A stretch of 64,000 nt of DNA from the NCBI RefSeq assembly GCF_037038585.1, contig NC_092521.1:67801398-67865397 (forward strand), given 5' to 3'. The DNA comes from Patagioenas fasciata. Taxonomy: Eukaryota; Chordata; Aves; Columbiformes; Columbidae. Numbering within the stretch: the stretch's first letter is position 1; the number at the start of each line of letters is the position of its first letter. The translations under genes and the position numbers were made by a program. This document shows positions 13,001 to 28,149 of this stretch, in pieces. The notes beneath the pieces are model-generated. The model had not been told where the DNA came from, searched no databases, and worked only from the letters and a program-made list of their open reading frames with translations.

Positions 13001-16000
13001 CATGTTAGAGTGGATAGAAGATAAGGGTTATAAACTCTTGGTTCTATACCTTCAGAATCTTTTAATTTTATAAGAAGACAGGAATGAGTGGATTATATTT
13101 TTCCGAAACTTTTTTTTATCCTCTTTTGGTGTTTACTTATAAATTGAGATTTGAAAATTGTCTGCCTCAAAGCCATAGAGATATAAAATAAATACTGCGT
13201 TGCCTTCTGAATGTTGCTTAAAATAGCAGTTAATTGTGACAAAATTGGTTTACAGCTCTGCAACTATTTTCAAAGCCTGCTTATCTACAGAATCTTATTG
13301 GTGAGAAAAGCAGCAGGACCTTTATGTCAGTGTAATTATATTGGGCACTTTCTGGAAAGTACCGAGAACTACCAATTGATTTTCTGGAGAGATAAAACTA
13401 CATTCATCTTTGATTAAAGGTAAATACTGCACCTCTTGCTGAAAGTCTTTATGTTCTTGCTGTGCCAAAATATGTAAAACAGTTTTAATTCTTAGTTTCT
13501 GATAAAAACTTGTATATTTCTCTAATGACCAGTAGAATTTCTCTACAAACGGATTATTTTTTAATCTTAATTTCATACCTTTCAAATCAAAATGTCCTTT
13601 CTCTTCAATATTAAATCCTGCCAAATATGCATACATTGAAATTAGACAGGAATGTAGCTTCAGAAAGTATAACAAGAATATTACAGTGTCACTTTCAGAT
13701 AGGCTGAATGAAATAGAGCATTATTCACAAGACACATTCTGATTTTGAACACATATTTAATAATGGTTGTAGAATTTGTTGTCATTTTGTTTGATTGTGT
13801 TACCTGAGATTGTGGAATAAAGCTTTGCTAAGGAATTCCATATAGTGACCTTACCTCTTATGTAGTCACACTAGCTTCAATTTGTGAGAGCTAGCAGGTG
13901 GTGGTTATTAGTTCAGCTATCATCACAAAAAGATGTTAAAATAATACTTTCACTTGAAGGTTCTGAATAATCTTGCTAGCATAGATTTCACTTACTACAG
14001 AAGATGAATATATATTTACTAGTTTTTCAAGAGCACAGCAAATATTGACCAGTCCCAGAGATGTATTTGTTAAATATACTTGTAATTCTTTCTTTGATCT
14101 TCATTTGTTTTAAAATCTTGCACCTAAGGTTGGACTAGTTACTGTAAAAAATCCCAAAAGTTCAAGTACTGCTTCTAAAAACTAATGGCTATTGACTTTC
14201 ATTAGGATTTCTGTGATGTTATCTAACCCTGTAAAGACATTTGCGGTATGCAGTTTACATTGTATCTAGTGATTGTATAATCATTATTGATTTTCCTTGT
14301 GTGTAGTACCTATGTCAAACAACCTAATATATTTAAATGGTGATTATTTCAGCAATATATCTATTATTTGATAAGATCAAAGACAGTTAAATGTGTAGCA
14401 GATAGTGTGATAAGATGATATAATGTCTATTTGTGCCAGTACCTATGCCCTTTTGTGCATAAAACTGCAATTCATAGTGTTTAATGATTAACACTCTGAA
14501 ACATGTTATGATTTCTATCCTGTAGTAGGATAAAGTACGACAGATGGACTAAAGGAAACCCACTTTTTAGTAAAAGGCCTAGGAGTTATGTAAATGTAAT
14601 ACAATTAGATGAATTGCTTTTCAAAGACCATGGGAAATCACTCTGTATATTCCATTCACTTCTTGTTTTCCTACCAGCACTTCTGAAGAAAACTAGAAAT
14701 ATATTTAGAAAACTGCATGATTTCCCAAAGGATATAATTGCTGTTAATCCCATGAGTATAGATTAACAGAATAACTCGGCCCATAGCAGCAAGTGATTTC
14801 TCAAAGTAATCTCATGAGTGGAATGGTTATTGTATTCTATTAGTGATCAAACAGCATTCTACTTAGACTGTAGTATAGAAGCAGCAAAACTAATGCATTC
14901 ATTATAATCAAAGAATGCTATACTTGTGGAGTTTCTCTGCTTTTACTAGTATCTTTTAATTAAAATGTGTTTCTGGTCAGTTGCACTATATGTTTAATGC
15001 AATAAAAAATAATAAAAAGAAAAGAAAAATAATTTTTAAAAGCTAAATATATCTGTAGTGATGAAGCAAAAGTACAAACATAGGCTTTTCATTCTGCCTT
15101 GTTACTATTACGATTTTATCACTTTCAGTGTGGCTGAAAAAGACGATGTTATATTTGAAAATGCAATTTCTGTGCATACAAAATGCATACTTAGATGTAT
15201 GAATGTACTTTCTTAGCAAAACTGATAGCTTTATTACAATTTTTAACTAGTTCTGAAAGAGCCAGGCGATGGTACAAAAGGCCTACATTCATTTTCCATA
15301 GCTCCTTTTTCAGTTTTGAAACAGTTCCTGTGCAAGTACTAGGCCTCAAACTTGAGTTATTGCTCACAAGTCATTGCACTGTGTGCATGTACCAGTTCTG
15401 TTACTGTTAGAGTGAGATCCTCTCTGCTACTCTTCATTACACAGTACAGAGATGCATGCATTGACCACCCTTTAGTTGCTACTATTATCTGCAAAATTGC
15501 TCTTTGATTTCACTCTTTATGTCTTTTGTATCCAGCTGTGAGAATGGAAGCCATTACCATCCATAACTTTATCTTGCACTGGGAAGTTACCAATATTAAC
15601 AGTCAAATGCTGGAGCCTATCATGTGAATGTTCTGGAACTGATCTCAAGAAAAATCATACGTATTGTTTAAACAAATAATGTGATTGTGTGTCATAACCT
15701 GTTTGAATCCACTTAAAGCAACTGAGGAACATCTCAGAAACTACTATTCCAGTAACTTAACACTAAAGGTGATCATTCTGATGATCAAATACTAAAGGGG
15801 TAACTAGCAGAGAGTAGTGATGAGCAGTCAGAGCATTTATCTGTTCACTGATACAGCTGGGTTAAGAACAGGATGCTAGTTCCCAGTGATCTGCTCTGTT
15901 TTAACTGGTTCACAAGGATTAGATGACTATTTGGTGATGCCACCTCCTGGCTCCAAGTGCAAGGTACTCACAGTGTGTCCCTTTGCTGTAGTTTGCCGTC

Positions 16001-18662
16001 GTGGCCCGTTCTTGAATTCCGATGATGTTCCAGGCTGATGCCTACCTTGGGTAAATGTGAGAGTCTTGATGATGAACATTCCCATCTCAGATAGGAGAGC
16101 ACTGTTTTCAGTTGGGAAAGCTTCTTTCACTGGTGATGAATCTCCTTGGCTGATTCTCAATTGTGGAAACTTAGTCTTTTTCATTGGAAAATTTCCATGC
16201 ACAAATGAACAATGGAGCTAAATGGTAACTTCTTTTTTTTAACTGTTTTCTCTAGGTCCTGATTGTGCAAGTCTCATTAAATCAACAAGAACTGGAATAA
16301 TTCTGTTGAGGCTGGTAGAAGAGCAAGTGTTGCTATAAAGCTACTTACCATATGGGAATGCTAAGGACAAATTTTAGACTAAATTTTAAACTAAAGATAC
16401 CTCATTTGGTACAAAGAGTTGCAGCCCAACACTGACTATTGCCCTGACATTACAATTGACTTAGCTGTTCCTGTGCAAATCATCCAGATTGGCTCAATTG
16501 CAGGACTAGGATGTATATAACTATCTCTGTTGTACACGCAAATGCATCAGCTGAGCCTGTACATTACACAGTCCCACGATGTGTCAAGAAGGTAAACAGA
16601 AGCAGGAACTAGTGGCTTGAAGAAGAGGAAACTCCTAAATAAAGACAGCTTCACAGAGAATGTCACATCAGCACTTTAATCCATGCACTCATGATTCAGC
16701 TCCATCTTAATACTGTTCAGAGCTGTGAGACAGCCTCACAGAGGAATAGGTGGAAAAGCACAAGTGATTCATTCTGAGGCTTTTCTTCTCTGAATAAAGT
16801 GCAATAATGGTGTTCTAGTTTGCATTTAGAAGCTTAACTATATAGGATTTTCCTCTTTATCTTCTGATATATCTCACTTTGAGTAGCAATGCAGTTACTT
16901 GTGCAAAACTGTAATTCAGTCTGCTGCAGTCATTAGGGAAAAATGAAGAAAAAATGTCTACGATACTCATGTCTGGAGTCTACTTTTCCTTCTACTACAG
17001 GCAGAGTGTGGGAGAAGACGGAGTAAGCAGCCAGGAGCAATGCTATGAGCAAACTTGCAGGGGATATCCTAGCTGTCAATTTATTCTCCTACATTACTGA
17101 GTGTCATCATTTAACTAAAATACTCATTTGTTTATTTTAATGTGGTCTTTTCCATGTGCAGAAAACAAAGCACCCAGACAGGAACATACTTGCTCTTTAT
17201 GTAAATGTGTATTTTAATAATGTTTGTAATGTATTTTTTTCAGCTGATACAATTCTTTCTCAAACTTCAGGCATATAAACAATCTAAATGAGTCTGTATT
17301 TATTGCCTGAAGCTTTAAAAATGTCTGTTAAACAAGTTCAAGTAAACCTCCTCAAACCTTAAATCTTTTCATGCCAAATACTAAATCTCGTAGCATAAGG
17401 ATCCAGAGGCCAAAAGGCTGCCATGGGGCAAACTGCAGACAGAGTCTCTAATTCCATGCGTCCTTCAATTGTATTGCACAATTTCTGTCTCTTTCCAAAA
17501 GGGTGCAAAAAGGAAGCCGGAAGGAACACACTGAGAGTATGACTATTATTATGTCTCTGCATCATGTAGAACCGCTATGCCAAGGAGCTTCATAGTGGTT
17601 GGTAATAGCAGCATAACTTCTGCACATCATAGCTTAGCTTTGGGCTGCAGGGAAACAATTCCTCCCTCCACCCTCCCCTTCAACTTCACATTGTTTTTCT
17701 CCCTTGCTAAGTCCATTCAGTCAGATTTTCAGAAGGATGCAGGGGAGCTGGCAACTAATTCCATTCATCCATTACCACAGTGCTTAAGGACTTGTGCCTG
17801 GAAGCGATTCAACCTCCAAGGTGTCTTTAGGACCAGGACAAACTTACAGTAGGCTTCTTTAGGCAGGATGACCGTGTATGCCATTTTTGATATTTTATTT
17901 TGTTCTACTTTTTGAGGGGTGACGGGTAGTTTTCCCTCTCTCCTCCTCTCAAGACCTTTGCCCAATCTCAGCTGTGTGACAAAGCCTGGGAGACAGACAC
18001 CTTGATCCTTGCACTAGGCTTGTAAAAAGTTCACCTCCAGATACATGATCCTACTGTTAATTATACTCTGGACAAGGAATTACCCCATATCCCAACCTTT
18101 TGTTTTATTTAACAGACCATCCTGGTTTATATGTCTCTTTGCCTCTCCTGGACTCACCCTCACTACACTGGTGCTGAGCACATATGAAAATTCAGGTGAG
18201 GAAGAAAAATCTGTACCCTAAGAGAAAGAACATTAAAAAAAAACAAAAAAAAACCCCACTGTTACTGTTTTATCCCATTTGACTTTCAAGCAAAATCAAG
18301 CCTTTTAAAATGTTCCATCCAAACCTGTGGGGCTTTAAAGAGAGAGAAAGTGGGAGAGATTGTCAGTTTCATCTTTAAAAAACAAAAGGTTGATAGGAAA
18401 GGTGTTCCATGCAGATTTCACCCATGTAAGACCCATATGAATGCTCCTGCATGGCAGGACATGGAGCAGGGACTGGCTTCTCCCCTGTTGTGAAGGATCA
18501 TTCTCAGTGCTGCTATTCCAGAGACATCTCGCTGCCTTATTTAGGCTTCATAAAGGAGGGGCAGGTGAAAGTCACCAGTCAGCTGTAGATCTGTCACTGT
18601 ACTGTACCAAACCATTTACTGTAAGCCCTTCTAGAGAAATGACAGCTACTGCATTTGTTTAC

Positions 18663-18695
18663 AAAAAAAAAAAAAAAAAAAAAAAGGAAAAAAAA
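18663..18695 (+). repeat. Poly-A tract
   Basis: Twenty-three A residues, GG, then nine more A. A second 14-nt A run lies at 18751-18764. No body of a retroposed element was recognised. Confidence 0.9.
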
Positions 18696-18986
18696 GCTGC
18701 CTGTCTTTTCATGTGCTAAACATGGAATAGAAGAGATTTTACTGAAATTAAAAAAAAAAAAAAGAGAGTATTTTACGTTAAAGTCATTACTTATACAAAA
18801 TAAATGATCAAAACTAAGTAACAAACTCACATCTCTCTTTTGAGATTTCTATACACAAAGAAATTGGGTTATCTACAAACACATTATGGTTTTGAAATGT
18901 GTTACTGCATTCTAAATACTTGAATTAAAACAATTTGGTTTGAATTGTACTATTACAGCAGACTCAAAATCCTTTTATCAGAGGTT

Positions 18987-19019
18987 CTTTTTTTTCTTTC
19001 TTTCTTTCTTTTTTTTTTT
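18987..19019 (+). repeat. (TTTC)n and poly-T tract
   Basis: Pyrimidine-only sequence with TTTC units between T runs. Confidence 0.85.
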
Positions 19020-19907
19020 GGTATTATTAAAGGATTTCAAGCTTTGTTATTCGAATTAGATAAACACTATGGTAACTAGGAAAGCCAGCATATTTTAGAA
19101 GTCTGTGGTTTTGAGTGTTTTCCAAAGAGACAAGGTAGTATCTGTATCCTAATATTTTCTCAATGCATGAAATACAATAGAAGGCAGCTGTTTCAAGAAG
19201 ATTCCTTAAAAACTATTAGGCGTAAAAATCTTGACCCAGTGGAGATATTGCTTGAGGCACACCCGCAGGATCAAGGTCAGTCCTTATGCCAAAGCACCAC
19301 ATTGTAGGGGAATCTTGTTTTTGCAGAATATAACATGGCATTTCTTAAGTAAATCCTAAATGCTAAGGAAAAATATTTCACTCTCGAGTATGTGGAAATT
19401 TTACTTGATTATGTCAATTTTTGGTGGACAGGTGGCTTAAATGGCAAAGTGAAAAGAATATCATATGTCTTTGATATTCAAGTGAAACATGAAGTCAATA
19501 TTAAAAAGTTCCTGGTTGAAACTTACTAAGTAAAGATGACCAAATTTCAAAAGCCTTGAAGTCTCAGTTTACAAGTCTGGATACTAGTCTGAAGTCTTCT
19601 AGGCTGTACAAATGTTTTGGATGTGAAAAAGTGGATGGACATCTTGCAAAAATTGCCTATTTCATTTCTGAATCTGTGTCCTTCTGACTTTTCTTATTTC
19701 CTTTTTTTGAATCAGAACCTTGCACATAAGGACACATGACACCATGCACTTGCTAATGGTCACAAATCCTTCAGAAGGTGTGTCATAAACACAGTAAAAA
19801 AAGTCCTAAATATGTAAGAAATTAGAATTTTCAATATACATTGACATCCCCACCGGATAATACTTCGATGCATACAAAAAAGCTTTTATTTTAGACATTA
19901 CTTTAAA

Positions 19908-19939
19908 ATATATATTTTTTATTTTATTTTATTTTATTT
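19908..19939 (+). repeat. (TTTTA)n tract
   Basis: Several ATTTT units next to ATATAT, followed by a run of G. Confidence 0.8.
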
Positions 19940-22559
19940 GGGGGGAGTTATACATCACTGCATTTTTGTTTTTACTCATTTACTAATTAGGCACAGTCTG
20001 CAATGAATACATTTTTTTTCACTTTCAAAACTCACCACCACAGGACATAAAAGCCAATATTTTTACATTTATAGGATTTATATTTTTATAGGATGATATA
20101 TAGGAAAAAATGAGGAATTTAATTTATAAAAACTATCCACTTAAAGTCATAGATCAGCTTTTAGTGATCTGGTGGTGGGAAGAAATTGTACAGAACAAAG
20201 CAAAATTTTATATATCTTCTTCTAAAACATCTCTACCACTTGCAGAGACAGACTGCTCAACTAAATGGGTGCCTGGGTTAATTTTTTGCAGTAGCAGAAT
20301 TTGCTACATGAGGAGTTTTCTTTCACAAATACAGGTTATGAGAGTTCAGACTTAGAGTGACAAATCCGAAGCTTTTTAACCCTACTCTTATCATCAAGCT
20401 AGGCAGCTTTTTACAAGCCATCAGATATTTTCATTAAAGGAGGAGGAAAAACACCTTTTAAGAAATGGTTCTCTTTTGCTAAACTGTTTTTTCTTATTTT
20501 TAAAAATTCAGGGATCTCTTATGTGAATTTATGACAAGAGCTAGTGACTGTTCAGTTAACTGTAGTGCGTGTATGATGTACCTTAGATCCTAAGAAAAAC
20601 AGATTGTTTAAAAATTTATGAAGGAGTTTGTAACTTAGCAGGACAGCTGGTTTTCACTGTCTCGTTTTGGTCATGTTCTTGCTTTTTACTTAAATAAATA
20701 AATAAGGCAAACTTGCAACCAAAAATTTTACTCAATGCTTTTGAATGTAACAGTCAAATGAGGTGTTTTTGTTGAAAAGCTGTAGACTTATGCCCATAGA
20801 ATTTTATGTGTACTAGGAATTTAATATATGCCGCATGTTGTTCTGGAGAAATGACAGATTCTGAGTCTTGACCTGCTGTTGGGTCTGCCAGAGTCTCTAG
20901 TTCTTGAGCAAATTTCCTTGGTGATCATGGTGAACAAGAGAGTGAAAAAATAAAGGAATCAGATTCATGATTAGCAGAATACTTATTTAAATAAACACTT
21001 TCTCTTTACTTCACTTGTCTGGGGTTTTTTTTGACCACTGTGTGGAAAGGCATTGCTGAAAGATGATCACTTTGATAAGCTGGTAAAAGGTCTCTACATT
21101 AGTTCTCCAAGTGCCATTACATGATCCAGACTTTAATCCAGTAAAATAAATCCTGTTCATAAACCACATTTCATACTGTATATGCCCACCTAGCAAAAGC
21201 ATTGCTGTTTTCATTTTCTCCTTTTACTGACAGCCAGTTTTGCAGCAAGCCAGCAGTATGCAACTCGTAAGCTTTCAACAGCCTGACAGCAAACTCTCTA
21301 CCTCTAGAGGCAGTAACTACTACCTCTAGTAAGTTACTCAAGGTTTTTTTACCTCAGATTCTTTTCCATAAACTAAAGTACTGTTTGCCATGGACAGGAC
21401 TCTTTCACCCGTAAGCAGCAAAAAGGCTTCTCCAGAAGTGGCAAATTAACTAGTCCGAGTTTGCAAGTTGTTCAATGGGTCTACAAGCATATGAAATTAT
21501 TTACTCCGTGTCACAGCTAAATATGAGTCAGTAGAAGAATGAGAGTCTACTATTCTGTGAGTCTTTGATCAGCATGTGTTTTAACATTTTAGTGTCTTAT
21601 TTTATAAATAGTATTTAGGATGAAAAGTTTCCAAACATTTCACATTGGGACTTGATTTCAGTACATACTTAGCACAATGCATCACTTCTAATCTTCAGTT
21701 CTGTCTGTTCTTCTGAAGTAAGAGAGCTTAGGATGTCAAGTACAAACCTAAAAGATGAGGAAAAACACAATTAATGACTACCATTGACACCACTAATTTA
21801 AGTGATCTTCCCAGGTTGTCTTTTGACAATGCAGCAATGCAAGGGTGTCTAAACCAAATGCATTTTGTATGATCTCCATCATGCCATCCAGTTATCAGTT
21901 ACTGCTCCGGATATGTGTGGATCTTCCACGGCTCTTGTATCCTATCTGACATCCCTGTGTAGGACTTCTATATATTCTCTGGACTCTGTGTTTAGGCACT
22001 CAAGTCACTTCCAGGAACTCAAGAACAAAGACAGAGTATTCCAGGACGGGACTGAGCTGTCTTTTGTCCACTTGCAGTCTCCAGCTCTGATCACAGCACC
22101 ATTTCTAGTGTTTGGGGTGATTTTCCCAACAGACAAGATGCTTCTTTGCTATGTTGCCTTGACTCATTCCAGAAGCAGGATTCCCCACCACCTTACCTCC
22201 TTAGCGATTTTATTTTTTATCTCTTAATGTCACTTTTCCTTAAATAGGCAAAATCCTGTTCACATGAGTCTTTCAGGAGATAGAAATACTAGCTTTCCTC
22301 CTCAGTACTTTGTCACTAGACATAAATGAAAAATGTGACGGCAGACAGTGCACCTGAAGGATTCTTTAAATTGAAGCACAGTCCCATTGTGTTGTTAATT
22401 GATTGCCAATGAAACAGGATATTTGGAATATTATGGAAAAAAAAAAAAAGAAAAGAAATCCCAAAAAATGGAAATGTCAGAATTGTCAATAATTAATATA
22501 AGAAAGCAAAACTGTTCTGTGTTTGGAAGAAAACCAGATTATATAGGTACACAATGCTA

Positions 22560-23700
22560 CGACGATGAAACACTTTCTGCTGGAAAATTTATTACTTGAA
22601 TGTTACGCAGCATCTGTTAAAGCTAGTCATTTTTGAATCAGTGACTCCAGAAAATAAGCAGTTTTTTGAAGAACTAACCAAAGAACTCTACAGATTATTA
22701 AGGGTTTTTTCAGTAACTCTAGGAATTTTGGAATGTCTCTCAAAATGGAATAAAGTCATTATTGTGTCCATATTTTAGAAAAATAAGCAGGAACATAAGC
22801 AATTAGAGGCCTTCTAACCTGACACTGACCACAGATTAATCAAGTACTCAGCATGATAAATGATTAAAAAAGAATTAAGAAGAGTTATATGACTGATCCT
22901 ACTGAACATGGACTTACAAAAACTTGCTTTATAGATCTTTCCATCATACATCTTTCACCAAAAAAAAACCAAAAAAGTAAAGCAATATAGGGAGGTTGGG
23001 TTTTTTTGTAGTTGACCAGATACCACGTATTCCAATGGAATCAAACTAATCCTGAAGCCTAAGTAATAATCATTAAATGAACAAAAAATCTTTCTAATTG
23101 TTCAGTGAAAGTATGAATATTGAAATATTATTGATCTGTTCTTCTCCCTTCTTAATGTTTCTATCAAAATAATTACTACTGGTAAAAATAGTGATTGATA
23201 AAGGATAGGACAAGTGTAATCTATAATATAAAGAAGATGGATCTGTGATTAATGAGCATGTGGATAAACATGAAATATTGGGGAAGAAACTTTTTTTTTT
23301 GGAGGTGGCTCATGCCTCACTAACCTATAGAACTTTTTGAAGGAGTCAGAGCCTATGTGGACAAAGATGTAGCTGATCTAGCCTTCTCAAATACCTGAAA
23401 GAAGTTCAGAAAAGCTCCTTTTCAAAGGCTTTTTGAGGGAAGGTCAGTGTTTTAACAAAGGTTAAGAGTAAATGGTCAATGTTCATAATAAAAAAAAAGG
23501 AAATTACTTGACGAGTCTCAAAGGGATCTGTGCTAACCAGTCATCTGAGAAAGAACGAATATTTAGGCAATAAGTTTGATATGATGATACTAAGGTATTT
23601 AGAATAGTAAAGATAGCTATAGAAAACTACCAAAGGAAAAGATAGCACTGAGAGATTTGTTGGTAGAAAGGCAAACTCTGGATGCTAAATATGAGTTTGG
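22560..23700 (+). mobile_element. Ancient CR1-family LINE fragment (ORF2 reverse transcriptase)
   Basis: Several blocks follow CR1 ORF2 in the right order. First comes a segment ending SKWNKVIIVSIF (like E-D-W-K-K-A-N-V-V-P-I-F), then aataagcaggaacataagcaatta (like the G-N-Y-R-P-V-S region). Next come ctttttgaaggagtcag with gtggacaaaga, and aagttcagaaaagctccttttcaaaggc (like L-D-F-S-K-A-F-D). Last are caaagggatctgtgct and the aagtttgatatgatgatactaag segment. Many stops and indels show that it is old. It is 5'-truncated, and its 3' limit is near a poly-A run at 23705. Confidence 0.7.
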
Positions 23701-26700
23701 GCTTTAAAAAAAAAAAAAAAAAGCACAGACAATTTCATGGAAAAAAAAATCCATCAATAACAGTTAACTGTCAGGACATTAGTTCAGCTTGGGAAATTCC
23801 CATGTCATGTACTACTGGGGACTGGGAGAATACTCTCACAAAAATTAATTCTACTGAATCCTCTTATTTTCCCTTAGACCTGTATTATTTGCTACTGGGG
23901 TTCTTTTAGGCTTCTGTGCTAACCCAGAGGAGTGCTTGAATGTGGTTCACCAGTATCACAAAATATACAGCTGTCTGCTGCATCTGAGGAAGTTCCAGGT
24001 ACAAACACATCTGATGAGCTTTTCCCCGGGAAAATGACCTTCTGGTCACCATGTCACCCCTGCCAAGCAGCTAAGGACTGCTGTCAAAGAAGGAATATTT
24101 GGCTAAATGGGATGGTTGTGTGCCTGTAACTGAGAAGGTAATATAACTTCCTTGGTAAACTGGTCATCAGCAAAACCTCATTTTTATATGGTCAAGTAAG
24201 AAGTGTAAATGGTTATGTTAAAATGTAAATGCAGAGGAGCAAATAGATAAAACTTCCCTGATAGCAAAGTAGTAGATTGGAAAAGACCAAGCATCACATA
24301 AGCAGCTGAATAAGACCCTCTGCAATGTTTCTGTAGCTGAAGAGAATAATTTCTACATTGCAGTCCTTTTTACCTAATCGTGAAGGACTTCTCAGGTTGT
24401 CCAAAATGACTCCCAGTCACCTTACATTTAGGGGAAAAAATATTTATTACTGGAGAGAATACAAATTTTCACTGAAGAAAATTGGAACTTACTAAGACCA
24501 GTCAATAAATGAACTGCACCCAGGTAATTTTATCACTTTGGTTAGATGTTCAGTACCAGAGAGATTATGAGAATGAGGATGTTACCTGTTCACACTGAGA
24601 AGAATCTCAACCTTTGCTAGTTTTCCCCAACTGTAGATGAAACTACAAATGTGTGTCCACAAAGCTCTGAAAGATATAAGTGACAGCCCTTTAAAAATAA
24701 TGTGCATGGCTGGTAAAAGATTTCTGAGTACCCTTAGCTTTGCAAAACCTAAAAGCTTATCTAGAACTAGACTCTGCATTACACTTCAGTGAAATATTTC
24801 CATATGAAGAGGCACTTTCCAACCCCATACATTTCAAAAGCATATTTGTTGACCAAAAAATTGGGTGAAAAGTAATTTTCTCTGATCTCTAAAACATACA
24901 TATCTGAAGAGCTTTCCTCAAACTTTACACAATCTTGTGAAAAATCATATTCAGAATAGGTGCCATAAGCAAGAAATTTCAACTAGAACAGAATGCATAA
25001 ATAACACTCAGATCATAAGACACATGAAAATGCTTTGTGCCACTGAGTCTGTCACATACTTCAGTATTCAGGGTTTTTTCCACCAGTTCAAATGGAAGGG
25101 TTAAACATAAATTTACATCTTTTTTCTGGTAGAGCTGCCGTGGCAACAGCTAAGCCAGAATTCTGGAGACTTGTGGCATCTAAATGTTGGTCTTGAACAA
25201 CACAGTTTCTCAGCAGGTCAAATTAGGGAATTCCTCTGAATATTCTGAGTACAGCATCAAGACTGAAGTTCAATATCATTTAACAGATCTGTAAGGCAAA
25301 AAAAAATCCATTGTAGTGGCATCCCCAGTGCTGTTAGTCAAGGTCATATAATGAGAAAAATTATACTTTTCTGTGGCTGGACATTAAAATTCATACAGAC
25401 ATACACCAGATTAAAACATATCTCGGTATGTTCTAGGAGTGCAAAATATCCTCAAAAACCAATACAATATAATATGTTTTGATGTCAATGATTTCCAAAT
25501 GACAGCAAATATATTTCTGTACATTTTTTCTTTACTTCTCCCCTGTTTACTTTCCTTTCCCTTTTTTCTTTCCATATCTCTAGAAAGAAAAAAAATGTAT
25601 TACTTTATTATAAGGCTAATAGCAGAGCTTAATCAAGAAGATTATGAGATATAGATTTTATTTGGCTTACTCTTCATTTATAAACACTAGGGAGGGATGA
25701 AACCTGTTAAAATATGTAACATTAGTTTTCGTGAATACAAACCCTTAAGAAGCTAGAATATTACTTGTACTAAGCTATTCCATTCTCATAAATTAGCCAG
25801 TGGTCATTTAGAGGCTTACTTTTGTGTACTAGCACTGCAAGAATGTTTACAAAGTAATTTTACTATGAACATTAGGATAATTGGATGATAAACCAATTAA
25901 TATATTAATATATAAGTAAAAGGCTTTTCTTTGATTGTATTCTTTATTTTAAAATGATTTAACACGTAATAAATATATACAAATTCCTTTTAGGGGTAAA
26001 TTTATTCAGTATTTACTTTTTCTGCAAGAGGGTATTTGAGCTATCCCTCATTTATGTTAAATAAAGCTGCAGAGGAACACATCTAAAGAATTTTTTTCTT
26101 TTTTTTCAGAGGGCGTAGTTCAGTGCATTATTCAAATAGCTTGAGGCACTAACTGGACTTCATTAGGCTTTATCAAGCTTGGTATCCTTTGTTGTAATTG
26201 CTACCTAAAAAGATGTGACAATCTTTGTCATTGTACAGAAAGGTGGATGAGGTACATAGTGAATGAGTGGAGGAAAAAAGTGTTGCAGTAAAGATGCAAG
26301 AGACTGCTGGTGTTAATCTGTGTAATTCTGTTTGTCTGTAACCTCTCTCTAGAGGTTATTCTAGTTGCTTCCCCTGAAATACCAATCACAGCAGCTTCTA
26401 ATCCAAGAAATGTAATTCGCCCATCTTTTTCTGTCAATAACATCTTCCATGTCCAAAAAATATCACAGAGTCTTTTTACTGCCCTGTGTATTTCAAGTGA
26501 GGTATCCCTTCCTACTAGCTCTTTCAGTCTTTTGGGGTTTTCTACCACTGCACAGTGTCAGGATGGCATCTGTAGCTGGCCCACAATATCTCTAGCAATT
26601 TACTCCTGCTGAAAAAGAACCAGAAAGACCAACTAAAGTACCCCTGTCTCTGCTCACCTCTTTGTTCAGGGAAAAGACTTGGCCAGGGAACACTTCAACC

Positions 26701-28149
26701 TCCTTCTTTTGCTGCTAGGGTTCACACTTGTTTCTCAGCCATTTGTTTGAGCTGGGTGAGGTCTGGCCACAGCTCAGCAAGAGAAGTTGGCTATGTGGAT
26801 TCCCTACTCTGCACCACAGGCTGAGAGATTCACTATAATGAACACATTGTGGCAATGCTGCCCAATTTATTTAGCTGCAACACAATTCTCGTGCAATTTC
26901 TGTACTACAATTTCTATGCAACTGCTTTATTCTCACCCCATTTGTCTCCAGTTCAGAGACAGGCCTCATGGTAAGGTTCTACTGACTCCTGCTTTTGCCA
27001 TTATAAACCCTTCTGCCCTTACAGGGAGCAGGGCAAACACAGATTATAAAACCCTATTTCCTTTGTAATCGCTCTATTTCCAACAATTTCCTAGCAATTT
27101 ATTATTTTGACCTTTGCACATATTTTTGTAGACAGAAGATGGGAGGGGGCCAGCCTGAGACAGGTGTAAGGAGACTGAGTTATAAAGAGTTATGTGCAGA
27201 GAGGGAGCAGCCTGGGAGACGTAACTGTTATTTCCCAGACATCTGAATTTTTTTAAAAAGTAGAGAAATATGATTTTTTAAAAAACATGATGTTGACTGT
27301 TGGGTGGCAGCTGGATTCTACTTTTAGAGGAAGCTAGCGATCTGGCCCTTAATTCTCTGTTTTGCAAGGAGTTTTTCATATAAATGAATGTAGCTGGTAC
27401 TATCACAAACCTCCAGACCTTAATTTGGAATCACTAGACAATGAGGTTTAGTAGAAACAAGCAAGGAATGAACAGAGGCCTGGTCATAAGGGGAGAAAGA
27501 CAAAGGACGTGGTACAGCCCAGCTCTAGCACTGCAAGGGGCAGCAAGAATGAAGGAGGATGGGTTTAGTGCCCTCAGCCACCTCTATAAATTCCTTCTTG
27601 GAAGCTGTAGTCCAAGAACCAAAGACTGATAACTGAAGAATCAAGCCATGGCTTTGCTTGTACAAATTACATCCAGAGAACTGCTTATACACACATGAGT
27701 TTCATAACATGCCTATTAGCAGATCTAGATCTGTTCCAGGTTAAAAACACATGTTAATGTGTTATTCCTCAGAAGTGATTTCCTTAGCTGCCTTAGAGAA
27801 ATGGGACCTGAAGGGCAGGGCAGAGGGGAGTTCCCCTGCTGGAAAAAATGCCCCTTTCCAGGTATGCACATGAACTGGCGGAAGGACAACTTCAACTGAT
27901 GAATACACTGTGCTTCAGGCATCTGCTGGGGTTACTAGCACTGATTCTTTCAGATCTCCTTCCAATACCCCAGGTAGTACTTAAAGAGTAAAGAGAATAT
28001 TTCAGTCAGCTGCCACAGGCAGCCACAGACAGTAGTTTTTGCAGCCAAAAGAATTTCAAGACAGATAGTTTTGCCAGCTTAAATTAAAGAAGGTATGCCA
28101 TCAGTAGAAAACAACATTTTGTATTGATATGGTATTATATGAGAATATA
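23701..28149. other. Intergenic desert, nothing recognised
   Basis: Starts with a poly-A run (23705-23722) after the CR1 remnant. The first few hundred bases may hold more decayed CR1 sequence but cannot be assigned. A 106-codon minus frame (26228-26548) has no recognisable features. Confidence 0.55.

Larger units (their letters stand above)
13001..22559. other. Intergenic desert with simple repeats only
   Basis: AT-rich sequence with poly-A, TTTC and TTTTA tracts listed separately. Frames at 13322-13675 (minus, 117 codons) and 21865-22227 (plus, 120 codons) were examined; neither resembles a known protein, and no splice context supports an exon. Confidence 0.6.

Noticed and set aside
13322-13675. 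117-codon minus-strand frame
   Set aside because: It resembles no family I know and has no supporting context; a decayed element could not be shown.
13880-13905. AGCAGGTGGTGG, partly CTCF-like
   Set aside because: It lacks the GGC core and the upstream CC element.
15927-16202. 91-codon minus-strand frame with higher GC than its surroundings
   Set aside because: No similarity is recognised and no convincing splice sites were found at both ends.
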